Shown: positions 35,679-43,783 of the stretch, in pieces | Numbering within the stretch: position 1 is the stretch's first letter | How the letters are laid out: every line of letters begins with the position of its first letter | Source: Palsa-504 sp963819785 | GTDB taxonomy: Bacteria > Actinomycetota > Actinomycetes > Streptosporangiales > Streptosporangiaceae | Assembly (NCBI GenBank): GCA_963819785.1 | Contig: CAWFXW010000013.1 | Coordinates: 62,001 to 126,000 of the forward strand | Length of the DNA stretch: 64,000 bases | Direction: 5' to 3' | Program-made: the position numbers and the translations under genes | The notes under the pieces: model-generated | The model's input: only the letters and a program-made list of their open reading frames with translations | What the model was told of the DNA's origin: nothing | Databases searched by the model: none

Positions 35679-35692
35679 TACGCAATTGCGCG
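35679..35692. promoter_or_regulatory. Candidate operator palindrome upstream of second XRE gene
   Basis: TACGCAATTGCGCG contains the perfect 10-nt palindrome CGCAATTGCG (35681-35690), 36 nt before the XRE start. It closely resembles TACGCAAGTGCGTA before the other XRE gene. The same 10-nt core also appears at 57614-57623. Confidence 0.5.
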
Positions 35693-35699
35693 GCAAGGG

Positions 35700-36540
35700 T
35701 CGCATCTGAAAGTTCGATAATCGAGATGATATCCCACATGGGATTGCATGCCACCCCCCAATATCGACTGTCCAGCCCGGCCAAGCAGGACACTTCTGTC
35801 TAGTCAAAGGCCTTTGGGATCCCGTGCCTGAGGCGGGTCTTGATCGTTCTTCAGGCGGCCGGACAGGTTTGTCCGCCCCCGGTCCGCGCCCGGTTCGGTT
35901 ATGCGGCCCGTCATCCCGGATGCCCTATAACCCCCAATGTCCCAGGGCTCCAGAGCACCCAAAACCCCCGGTGGCAAGGCATCCTGACCGTCGCGGGCCC
36001 CCGGTGGCGGCGGACGCGGCCCGGGCTGATAAGGGTTTCCCTAAAGCAGACAGGAATGACGGTAAAACAACGAGAGAAAACTCACGTTGGTGGCTAGTGA
36101 TGGTCCGAAGGCGCCGAACGCCCTGCCAGAACTGCCCAGCGATGGCCGGCGCGCCGCATTCCAGCGGGACATTCCGAGTTCAGGGCGAATTTACGGCTAT
36201 TTCTCGGCGGCAAACATAATTATCCGTCGACGGGGCATGCGGGTGACCAGATCACTGCGTATCTGCCGAAGATAAGCGAAGCTGCCCAAATCGACTTGTA
36301 TTCGTGCGTGCGAGCGGTTCGCTCGCTAGTGAACGAGACAGGCGTCGCGTCCATCCATGGCACCGCCGATGCTGCTCCGCAGGCGTCTACGCCCCGGGTG
36401 TCTCCCACGCGGCGGCGGTTGGTACGACACGACCGCGGCCGGCGCCCCGTGACTGCGGATAGCAGGCTGATAACTACGGTCCGTTCGGTACTAATGAGTA
36501 ATATGACGGCCAGGCATAGCCCGGCGGGGATCTATAAAAT
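35700..36540. other. Long intergenic stretch without a supported gene
   Basis: About 840 nt between the XRE gene and the aldo/keto reductase. Short open frames exist on both strands, but none has a credible start, composition or recognisable domain. The composition is more mixed than in neighbouring genes. A small hairpin (GCGAGC-GGTTC-GCTCGC near 36309-36325) lies inside. It may be a decayed region. Confidence 0.4.
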
Positions 36541-36546
36541 TGGTCC

Positions 36547-37497
36547 ATGCGCTTTAAGCCGCTAGGCGAATCAGGACTTGTGGTGTCGGTGGCCGGGCTC
36601 GGCTGCAACAACTTCGGCAGCCGCCTGGATCTCGACGGGGCGCGAGCGGTGGTGGACGCGGCCATCGACGCCGGCATCACCCTGTTCGACACGTCGGACA
36701 CTTATGGCGGAGGCGGCGGGTCTGAGCGTGCGCTCGGCGAGATCCTCGGCCCGCGGCGGGACCAGGTCGTCCTGGCCACCAAGTTCGGCCATCGCGACGT
36801 GGATATGGGTTACGGGCCCGCCGCGGGAGCCAAAGGCAGCCGGTCCTACATCCGGCGGGCCGTCACCGAGTCGTTGCGGCGGTTGCGCACCGACTACATC
36901 GACCTGTACCAGATGCACACGCCGGATCCGGTGACCCCGGTCCAGGAGACCATCACCGCGCTGCACGAGCTGGTCGCCGAAGGCAAGGTCAGGTACCTGG
37001 GCCACTCCAACTTCTCCGGCTGGCAGCTGGCCGATGCCGCGCACCTGGCCACGACCGGCGGCCGCACCCCGTTCATCTCGGCCCAGAACCACTGGTCGCT
37101 CCTGGAGCGCGCGGCCGAGGCCGAGGTGGTTCCCGCGGCCCGGCACTTCGGTGTGGGCGTGCTCCCCTTCTTCCCGCTGGCCAACGGGCTGCTGACCGGC
37201 AAGATCCGCCGCGGCCAGCCGATCCCGGCCGGGAGCAGGCTGGCCAGCCGTGCGGCCTACGTCACCGAGAAGAAGCTGGCCAAGGTCGAGGCCCTGATCA
37301 CCTGGGCCCAGGAGCACGGCGTCACGATCCTGGACACGGCTATCGGCGCTCTGGCCGCTCAGCCGGGCTGCGCATCGGTGATCGCCGGGGCGATGACCCC
37401 CGAGCAGGTGAAGGCGAACGCGGCGGCGTCGGAGTGGATCCCGTCCGCGGCCGACCTGGCCGAGATCGACCAGATCGCCCCGCCCCCGCCCAGCTAG
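36547..37497 (+). CDS. Aldo/keto reductase
   Basis: A 316-residue NADPH-dependent TIM-barrel reductase. FDTSDTYGGGGGSERALGEIL contains the catalytic Asp and Tyr, VVLATKFGH the catalytic Lys, YLGHSNFSGWQL and SAQNHWSLLER are typical, and IAGAMTPEQVKANAAASEW is the C-terminal cofactor segment. This resembles the YajO/YghZ-like AKR group. Substrate unknown. Its stop overlaps the end of the convergent hypothetical gene by 4 nt. Confidence 0.93.
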   Translation: MRFKPLGESGLVVSVAGLGCNNFGSRLDLDGARAVVDAAIDAGITLFDTSDTYGGGGGSERALGEILGPRRDQVVLATKFGHRDVDMGYGPAAGAKGSRSYIRRAVTESLRRLRTDYIDLYQMHTPDPVTPVQETITALHELVAEGKVRYLGHSNFSGWQLADAAHLATTGGRTPFISAQNHWSLLERAAEAEVVPAARHFGVGVLPFFPLANGLLTGKIRRGQPIPAGSRLASRAAYVTEKKLAKVEALITWAQEHGVTILDTAIGALAAQPGCASVIAGAMTPEQVKANAAASEWIPSAADLAEIDQIAPPPPS

Positions 37498-37835
37498 CCG
37501 ACGGGGAAGCAAGGAAGCAGGGGAGCGGGAGCACCTCGGTTGATACCTAATTGTGATGGACAGGGTGCGACAGTACCAGAGGTAAAGCCGATCTCGCCGA
37601 CCGCGCCGCCGCCGGGGATGTGCACCCACTTCGTGTCGCCGAAGTTGACCTTGAGGGTGGGGTCCTCGCGGCGGGAAGTGGTCAGCACCGGCCGCAGCTG
37701 GACCAGAAACTGCTCCTGGGCGACCTTGGCCATCAGGTTCGACGACCTGACCGCGGAGAACGTGGCCACGGCGAGAATCAGCGTGCCCAGCGCGGTGGCC
37801 AGGTTGGCGATCGTGCTCCACGGCACAGCGCTCAT
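37494..37835 (-). CDS. Hypothetical membrane protein, probably truncated
   Basis: A 113-residue frame starting at an ATG that overlaps the araC-type stop (ATGA). One transmembrane helix lies near residues 8-28 (IANLATALGTLILAVATFSAV). A conserved-looking segment follows, QLRPVLTTSRREDPTLKVNFGDTKWVHIPGGGAVGEIG. After that the sequence loses family character and ends abruptly at the reductase gene, so I suspect C-terminal truncation or a frameshift near 37590. Function unknown. Confidence 0.55.
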   Translation of the reverse strand: MSAVPWSTIANLATALGTLILAVATFSAVRSSNLMAKVAQEQFLVQLRPVLTTSRREDPTLKVNFGDTKWVHIPGGGAVGEIGFTSGTVAPCPSQLGINRGAPAPLLPCFPVG

Positions 37836-38670
37836 CGGCGGACCGCGCTCCGGTACGCGCCAGGGGTGATCCCGTAGTAGCGCCGGAACCAGCGGGTCAG
37901 GTGGGCCTGGTCGGCGAACCCGGCCTCGGCCGCGGCCACCGCCGGCGGCACGTCCCGGGACAGCAGCCCGCGCGCGGCCCGGACCCGTAGCTGCCGCTGG
38001 TAGTCGCTGGGCGCGAGGCCATAGGCCTGCTGAAAGGCCCGGTAGGCCGCGTACCTGCTGCACCCGGCGGCCGCGGCCACGTCACCCGCGGTCAGGTCCG
38101 CGGCGGTGCCCGCTTCGTGGATGAGCGCGCGGATCCGCGCGGCCAGGCCCGGATCAGGCCCTGGCCCGGACTCCCCGGTGACCGGGACGCGCCAGGAGGC
38201 GTGCCGGATCAGCAGCCGGGCCGTCGCGGTAAGCCGCTCGTGTCGCTCGAGCTCGCTGGCCGGCCCGGTGAGCGCCATATGCAGGCGGCGCAGCGATCGG
38301 GCGACCACCGGATCGGCCAGTACCGGCTCGCGGAACAGCGGGAGCGGGCGGCCGGCCCCGCCAGCCCGGTGAAGAACTCCGGCCAGATGTGCACCATACG
38401 GTAGGTGAACCCGCCGTCCTCGGCCGCGTGGCCGTCGTGCGGATCGTCGGGATTGAAGGCCATCACCATGCCCGGACCGCTGACGTACCGCCCGTGGCGG
38501 CAGGTGAACGCCTGCGCCCCGGTCTCGGTCACGCCGAACGAGTAGCTCTCGTGACTGTGCCGGTGGTACACGTGCGAGGTGAAGTGCGCATGCATCGCCT
38601 CCACCGGCAGGGCGCCAGCACGCCAGTACCTGGCCCAGTCCGGAGACGAAGGGGCGTCGCCACCAGCCAT
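37832..38670 (-). pseudogene. AraC family transcriptional regulator, frameshifted as read
   Basis: The N-terminal cupin-like sensor (HVYHRHSHESYSFGVTETGAQAFTCRHG, VMAFNPDDPHDGHAAEDGGFTYRMVHIWPEFF) is in one frame from the ATG at 38670. The remainder, ending with two helix-turn-helix motifs (TAGDVAAAAGCSRYAAYRAFQQAYGLAPSDYQ and AAEAGFADQAHLTRWFRRYYGITPGAYR), is in another. The switch lies near 38353-38365. One extra G in the minus-strand GCGGGG run would give FFTGLAGAGRPLPLFREP. The intact protein would have about 279 residues. It is divergent from the DUF2000 gene, which it may regulate. Confidence 0.87.
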
Positions 38671-38743
38671 ACTCCATTATCTCAGCCCTCACCCCGCTCC
38701 TGCGTTCAATATTCCAGCGCGCGACCGGGCCACGCTCAGACTG

Positions 38744-39157
38744 ATGACCATACGATTCGACACCAAGATCGCCATCGCCGTGCGCGCCGACCTGGAGACG
38801 TGGCAGAAGCTGAACGTCACGGCGTTCCTGGCCAGCGGCATCGCCGCCGTACCCGACGTCATGGGCAAGCCGTACGAGGACGCCTCGGGGAACACCTACC
38901 TGGAGCTGTTCCGCCAGCCGGTGCTGGTCTACGCGGCGGATGGCTCCGCGCTCAGCCTGGCGCACCAGCGGGCGCTAGCCCGCGCGATGCCAGTGGCCGT
39001 CTACACCATGGACATGTTCCAGACCGGCAACGACGACGACAACCGGGCCGTGGTGCGCGCCGTAGCAGCGGCTGACCTGCGGTTCGCGGGGCTGGCCCTG
39101 CTCGGGCCGCGCAACGCCGTGGACAAGGTGTTCAAGGGCGTTACGCTGCATCCATGA
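38744..39157 (+). CDS. DUF2000 family protein
   Basis: A 137-residue protein matching DUF2000: FDTKIAIAVRADLETWQKLNVTAFLASGIAA, PVLVYAADGSALSLAHQRALARAMPVAVYT, and LLGPRNAVDKVFKGVTLHP. Many copies lie beside AraC regulators, as here (divergent, 73 nt). Biochemical function is unknown. The stop overlaps the next gene's ATG by 4 nt. Confidence 0.9.
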   Translation: MTIRFDTKIAIAVRADLETWQKLNVTAFLASGIAAVPDVMGKPYEDASGNTYLELFRQPVLVYAADGSALSLAHQRALARAMPVAVYTMDMFQTGNDDDNRAVVRAVAAADLRFAGLALLGPRNAVDKVFKGVTLHP

Positions 39158-40122
39158 TCGCAGCCTTGTACCGGCAGACGGGATCCGCGGCCGACGTGCT
39201 CCAGGTCGAGGAGGTCGAACGGCCGCAGCCGGGACCGGGAGAGGTCCTGGTCAGGGTGCGCGCCTCGGGCGTCAACCCCACCGACTACAAGTCGCGCGCG
39301 GGGCTGACCCCCCGTCCCATAGACGGCTTCCAGGTCCCGCACATGGACGGCGCGGGCATCATCGAGGGGGTCGGCCCGGGGGTCAACCCGGGCCGCGTGG
39401 GAGAGCGGGTGTGGCTGTGGCTCGCGGCGGCCGGCCGGCGCTGGGGGACCGCCGCCGAGTGGACCGTGGTGCCGGACCGCCAGGCCGTGCCGCTGCCCGA
39501 CGGCGCCTCGTTCGACCTGGGTGCCTCCCTGGGCGTACCGGCCATGACCGCGCACTACTGCCTGTTCTCGGATGGCCCGGTTACCGGCCAGACCGTACTG
39601 GTGGCCGGAGGTGCCGGAGCTGTCGGTCACTTCGCTATTGAATTGGCCAAACGGGCCGGGGCTCGTGTGGTCACGACCGTCAGCAGCACCGAGAAGGCGG
39701 CGCTGGCCGAGAAGGCGGGCGCCGACTTGGTGGTGAACTACCGCAACGCGGACGCGGCCCAGGAGATCCGCGCGTTTACTCCGGCCGTCGACCGGGTGAT
39801 CGAGGTGGCCCTTGGCGCCAACCTCCCGCTCGACCTGGCCGTGGCCCGGGCCGGGACCACGATCGTGACCTACGCGGCCGAGGCCACTGACCCGGTGCTG
39901 CCCGTCCGGGCCTGCATGACCGCGAACGTCATCCTCAGGTTCATCCTGATGTACGGCGTGCCCGCGGCCGCACTAGACCGGGCGGCCGCGGACATCACGG
40001 CCGCGCTCGGTGCCGGTGACCTTAGCGGCCTGCCCGTGCACAAGTTCCCGCTGTCCGACATCGCGGCCGCGCAGGACGCCGCGGAAGCGGGCGTGGTGGG
40101 CAAGGTCATCGTCACACCCTGA
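39154..40122 (+). CDS. NADPH:quinone reductase-like zinc-free alcohol dehydrogenase family protein
   Basis: A 322-residue medium-chain dehydrogenase. GroES-like N half: RVRASGVNPTDYKSRAG, HMDGAGIIEGVGPGVN. The Rossmann motif VLVAGGAGAVGHFAIELAKRAGARVVTT binds NADPH. LVVNYRNADAAQEIR follows. Catalytic-zinc cysteines are absent, as in quinone oxidoreductases. Translationally coupled to the DUF2000 gene, so the pair probably forms a small AraC-regulated operon. Confidence 0.92.
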   Translation: MIAALYRQTGSAADVLQVEEVERPQPGPGEVLVRVRASGVNPTDYKSRAGLTPRPIDGFQVPHMDGAGIIEGVGPGVNPGRVGERVWLWLAAAGRRWGTAAEWTVVPDRQAVPLPDGASFDLGASLGVPAMTAHYCLFSDGPVTGQTVLVAGGAGAVGHFAIELAKRAGARVVTTVSSTEKAALAEKAGADLVVNYRNADAAQEIRAFTPAVDRVIEVALGANLPLDLAVARAGTTIVTYAAEATDPVLPVRACMTANVILRFILMYGVPAAALDRAAADITAALGAGDLSGLPVHKFPLSDIAAAQDAAEAGVVGKVIVTP

Positions 40123-40186
40123 TCAGAAAGAGTCGGCAAGCGGGCGGGGTCGCGAGCCGGCTGATCCTGGCCCTGTGGGCGCGCGG

Positions 40187-40420
40187 CTACTTCTTGTTGG
40201 GGAAGACCCCGGTGCCCTTGGTCCCGCCGTAGAAGATCTGCGTGCCGACGCGGTCCAGCTGACCGCGCCCCTGGCACCTCTTGCAGCGCCGGTACGAGCC
40301 GGTAAACACGGCGCCAAAGTGCCTGCCGCTCATATTGCAGCGCGGGCACTTGCGGAGCGGGTGAATTCGCAGCGACACCACGTAACCGACCGCCACTATG
40401 ACAATAATGAGTACCAGCAT
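40187..40420 (-). CDS. Small membrane-anchored zinc-ribbon-like protein
   Basis: The protein has 77 residues from the ATG at 40420 (AGGAG 7 nt upstream). A hydrophobic helix (LVLIIVIVAVGYVVSL) is followed by KCPRCNMSGRHFGAVFTGSYRRCKRCQGRGQ, with two CxxC motifs that would bind zinc like a DnaJ-type ribbon. The C terminus is basic (TGVFPNKK). The family is not recognised beyond this. Confidence 0.75.
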   Translation of the reverse strand: MLVLIIVIVAVGYVVSLRIHPLRKCPRCNMSGRHFGAVFTGSYRRCKRCQGRGQLDRVGTQIFYGGTKGTGVFPNKK

Positions 40421-40660
40421 CGTCGAGCTCCTATTCTGCCCACGCGGAAAACGCCCGTAGCCCCGTGCAGATCGCACGGGCCGGGCTCGCCACCCAGCGC
40501 GAGTTGACCACCGCCGTCGGCGCCCGGAGGCCGAAGATCACCCCTAGTGCCGACTCACTAGCACAGAGTAAACCATCCCGGATGAGTATGTGAAGAATTT
40601 TGTCATGGTAGTTCGCACGATGAGCGCACTTACCTCATTTTGACAGTGACATCAGCGGCG

Positions 40661-41419
40661 TCAGTGATACGCGGTGATGCCAAGTTTCACCGCCAGCCCA
40701 AGCCCGCACAGGCTGACGAACACGCGGAACACCCCCGCGGGAACCCGGCGGGCGATCTTCGGCCCGACCCAGCCGCCGATCAGGAAGCCCGCCGCGAGCG
40801 GGAGCACGAGTTTCCACCGCACGTCGCCGAACAGCGCGAAGCAGACCGCGGCCAGGGCGTTCGCCATCCCCGACACCGCGTTCTTGATCGCGTTGACCCT
40901 GATCAGCGGCTCGGAGATCACGGCGCTGAGCACCACGAGCAGCAGGACCCCCGCGGCCGCGCCGAAGTACCCCACGTACACGGCCACCGCGAACAGCGCC
41001 ACGCCCAGCGCCACCCGGTGCCTGGTGTCCAGGACCGCTGGCGGCGTGAGCAGGCTGATCCGGGGCTGGACGAGCAGCACCAGGGACGCGCCGCCGATCA
41101 GCACCGGCACCACCACGGTGAACGCGCTCGCCGGGGTCAGCAGCAGGACCGCCGCCCCGGCCGCTCCGCCGAGTGCGGTGATGGCCCCCAGCCGGAGGAC
41201 CCGCCGGGCTTGCCCGGCCAGTTCCGGCCGGGAGGCCGCCACCGAGCCGGCCCCGGTGAGCACGAGCGAGACGGTGTTGGTCATGTTGGCCGCCAGCGGC
41301 GGCACTCCCAGCGCGAGCAGCGCGGGATAGGTCACCAGCGAGGCGATCGCCACCACCGTGCTGAAGATGCCACCCGCCGTACCGGCGGCCAGCAGCACGA
41401 GCGCCTCGGAGACTTTCAT
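40661..41419 (-). CDS. TauE/SafE family sulfite exporter-like membrane protein
   Basis: A 252-residue polytopic membrane protein with seven to eight hydrophobic helices. AAGTAGGIFSTVVAIASLVTYPALLALGVPPLAANMTNTVSLV is the first half of the characteristic repeat and GYFGAAAGVLLLVVLSAV the second. It exports sulfite or organosulfonates in characterised relatives; substrate here unknown. I start at the ATG at 41419, since the 20 upstream codons look non-homologous. Confidence 0.9.
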   Translation of the reverse strand: MKVSEALVLLAAGTAGGIFSTVVAIASLVTYPALLALGVPPLAANMTNTVSLVLTGAGSVAASRPELAGQARRVLRLGAITALGGAAGAAVLLLTPASAFTVVVPVLIGGASLVLLVQPRISLLTPPAVLDTRHRVALGVALFAVAVYVGYFGAAAGVLLLVVLSAVISEPLIRVNAIKNAVSGMANALAAVCFALFGDVRWKLVLPLAAGFLIGGWVGPKIARRVPAGVFRVFVSLCGLGLAVKLGITAYH

Positions 41420-41567
41420 CCGAAGTAAGAATGGCGCACTCCCGGACGGCGCAGGCCCCGCGCAAGGTGTGATCCGCATCGCACCGCTAGCATCACGTCA
41501 TGCCCGACGCGCCGAAGCTCGACACCAGGCATGCCGCCAACCCGGGCATCGTGGCCGAGGCGTAGCC

Positions 41568-42044
41568 GTGACGGACCGCGGCTGGCCCGCCGACTGGGAT
41601 GAGCGGATGGCCGGACGCGGGTGCCCGCTATGCGCCGCGCTGGGCCACGGTGATAACGACTACGGGGTGTACGTCTTCACCGGCGAGTTCGCCGAGGTGA
41701 GCCTGGAGCGGCGGACCCGGCTGCCGGGCTATTGCGTCGTGGTGTGGCGGCACGGACACGTCGCCGAACCGACCGACCTTGACCCGCGGCAGGCGTCCGG
41801 GTACTGGGCGGACGTGCTCGCGGTCGGCCGCGCGGTGCGGGCCCGCTTCGATCCGGTCAAGCTGAACTACCTGACCCTGGGCAACACCGTCCCGCACCTG
41901 CATACCCATGTGGTGCCCCGTTACCTGGACGACCCGGCCCCGGGCGGGCCGATCGAATGGGCTCAGATCTTCGCCCCCGACCCGGTGCCCGACGCCCAAC
42001 TCCAAAGCCAGGCCGCCAGCCTCCGTGCCCTGCTCGCCAGATAG
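41568..42044 (+). CDS. HIT family protein
   Basis: A 158-residue histidine-triad protein: GCPLCAALGHGDND zinc-type motif near the N terminus, then LNYLTLGNTVPHLHTHVVPRYLDDP with the HxHxHxx active site. HIT proteins hydrolyse or transfer nucleotides. The GTG at 41568 is the best start; a 21-codon ORF (41500-41565) with its own ATG ends just before it. No clear operon. Confidence 0.9.
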   Translation: MTDRGWPADWDERMAGRGCPLCAALGHGDNDYGVYVFTGEFAEVSLERRTRLPGYCVVVWRHGHVAEPTDLDPRQASGYWADVLAVGRAVRARFDPVKLNYLTLGNTVPHLHTHVVPRYLDDPAPGGPIEWAQIFAPDPVPDAQLQSQAASLRALLAR

Positions 42045-42083
42045 GGAATCCCGGCAAATTACTTCGACCTCAAATGATTTGAC

Positions 42084-42699
42084 ATGGAAGTAGCTGGGCG
42101 GCACACTAGCGTGGTGAATGAGGTCGGGGTGGTATCGCCCGAGGAGATGGCGCAAGCGGACGGCGAGCAGCAGGCTGCCGGATGCGGTCCGGGACTGGCT
42201 GCCGGCCATGGCGCGGGATGGATCTGGGGCGATCCGGCGGACGGGATTCCCGCCGACGCGCCGCTGCACACGCTGCTGCTGGCCGCCTCGCGGATCATGG
42301 GCGCCTATTACGCCGGCACGCTGGCCCAGTGCGGGCCTGCGGATCAGCCCGGCTGGACTGGGCGTGCTCCGGGTCCTGCTGGCCGGGGACGGGCTCAAGT
42401 CGAGTGACGTGGCGGCCCGTGGCTGGTCCTCGCCCGGCACGCTCACCTCGGTGGTCAACACGCTGGTCCGCGAGGGCTACGTGGAGCGGCGCCGGGACCC
42501 CGGGGACCGGCGGGTGGTCAGGTTGTACGTGACCGACAAGGGCCGCCAGACCTGCGAGGACTACCTGATGCTCGCCGGACCTCAGTGGCGGTCCGCCTTC
42601 GACTTCGTGAGCCCGGCCGACGAGCCGGTCATCCGCAAGTTCTTCATCGACATGATCAGTCAGTTCAGCGAGCTGACCAGGAGGGAGCGCGGCCGGTGA
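42084..42699 (+). pseudogene. MarR family transcriptional regulator, frameshifted as read
   Basis: The first frame (from 42084 or GTG 42111) contains ADAPLHTLLLAASRIMGAYYAGTLAQCG. The second gives LRISPAGLGVLRVLLAGDGLKSSDVA, TLTSVVNTLVREGYVERRRDPGDRRVVRLYVTDKG, the winged helix of MarR. One C too many in GGGCCTGCGG (42336-42345) explains the break. The intact protein would have about 195-205 residues. A palindrome TCAAATGATTTGA (42070-42082) overlaps the region before the start. It almost certainly controls the ABC exporter, whose promoter carries two 18-nt palindromes. Confidence 0.88.
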
Positions 42700-42719
42700 C
42701 ACGGGGTATCAAGCCCGTG

Positions 42720-42764
42720 TGTCAACTCAAGTTGACACTAAGCGTTTGTCAACATAGGTTGACA
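42720..42764 (+). promoter_or_regulatory. ABC-exporter promoter with two 18-nt operator palindromes
   Basis: TGTCAACTCAAGTTGACA (42720-42737) and TGTCAACATAGGTTGACA (42747-42764) are perfect inverted repeats with the same TGTCAAC/GTTGACA arms. Embedded in them are a consensus -35 TTGACA (42732-42737) and a -10 TAGGTT (42755-42760) with an exact 17-nt spacer. Transcription should start at or next to the ATG at 42767, so the mRNA is probably leaderless. A repressor on either palindrome would block RNA polymerase. Confidence 0.8.
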
Positions 42765-42766
42765 CC

Positions 42767-43783
42767 ATGACGGTGATTCCGGGGAGTGGGACTTCGGGGA
42801 ATGGGACTTCGGGGAATGCCGCCTCGGGGTACGCGATTCGCACCGAGGACCTGCGCAAGACCTATAAATCGTCCCGCGGGGACGTGCCCGCCGTGCGCGG
42901 CATCGACCTGTCGGTCGAATCCGGGCAGTTCTTCGGCCTGCTCGGGCCGAACGGCGCCGGCAAATCCACCACGATCGGCATGCTGACCACGCTCATCCTG
43001 CCCACCGGCGGCCGGGCCTGGGTATCCGGGCTGGACGTGGTGGCCGACCCGGTCGGCGTCAAGCGCCGGATCGGCGTGGTGACCCAGAACAACACCCTCG
43101 ACATGCAGCTGACCGTGGCCGAGAACCTGGAGTTCCGCAGCCGGTTCTTCGGCCTGAGCCTGCGCGAGGCATCACGGCGCGCCGAGCAGTTGCTCGAGGT
43201 ATTCGGCCTGGCCGACCGGCGCAAGGCGATGTCCACCGACCTGTCCGGCGGGCAGGCCCGGCGGCTGCTCATCGCCCGCGCCCTGGTGCACCGGCCCGAC
43301 GTGCTGTTCCTCGACGAGCCGACCGCCGGCCTGGACCCGCAGACCCGGGTGAACCTGTGGGACATCCTGCAGGTCCTGCACGCCGAGGGACAGACCATCT
43401 TGCTGACCACGCACTACATGGAGGAAGCCGAGGCGCTGTGTGAGCAGATCTCCGTGATCGACCACGGTGAAGTGCTCGCGTCGGGCACGGTGAACGAACT
43501 GAAGGACGGCGCGGGCGCCGAGACGGTGATCACGGTCCGGTACGAAGACCGCGTTCCCGAGGGCCTGGCCGCCCAGGCCGGGCTGACCGACCGCCCCGGG
43601 GTCAGCAAGGTCGAGTCCGACGGCGACTTCGTCCGCGTCTTCACCCGCGAGCCCGAGGGCGTGCTCGGCGAACTCGTCACCGCCGGGTCGGCCGCCGGGT
43701 TGACCGTACGCGACGCGACCCAGCTCAAGCCCAGCCTGGAGACTGTGTTCCTCACCTTGACCGGTAGGGAGTATCGGGAATGA
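42767..43783 (+). CDS. ABC-2 type exporter, ATP-binding protein (DrrA-like)
   Basis: A 338-residue ATPase. Walker A is GLLGPNGAGKSTTIG, the signature motif LSGGQARRLLIARAL, Walker B VLFLDEPTAGLDP, and the H-loop LTTHYMEEAE. A C-terminal DUF4162-like extension follows, typical of daunorubicin-resistance DrrA proteins. The first 20 residues are a Gly/Ser/Thr repeat (SGNGTSGN). It energises the permease at 43780, and both are under a MarR-type switch. Drug or lipid export is inferred. Confidence 0.93.
   Translation: MTVIPGSGTSGNGTSGNAASGYAIRTEDLRKTYKSSRGDVPAVRGIDLSVESGQFFGLLGPNGAGKSTTIGMLTTLILPTGGRAWVSGLDVVADPVGVKRRIGVVTQNNTLDMQLTVAENLEFRSRFFGLSLREASRRAEQLLEVFGLADRRKAMSTDLSGGQARRLLIARALVHRPDVLFLDEPTAGLDPQTRVNLWDILQVLHAEGQTILLTTHYMEEAEALCEQISVIDHGEVLASGTVNELKDGAGAETVITVRYEDRVPEGLAAQAGLTDRPGVSKVESDGDFVRVFTREPEGVLGELVTAGSAAGLTVRDATQLKPSLETVFLTLTGREYRE

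Noticed and set aside
35824..36275. Small plus-strand ORFs between the XRE gene and the aldo/keto reductase
   Set aside because: No ribosome-binding sites, odd composition and no family resemblance; not supported as genes.
36309..36325. tRNA-like hairpin with GGTTC loop
   Set aside because: It is a lone stem-loop with no acceptor, D or anticodon arms around it.
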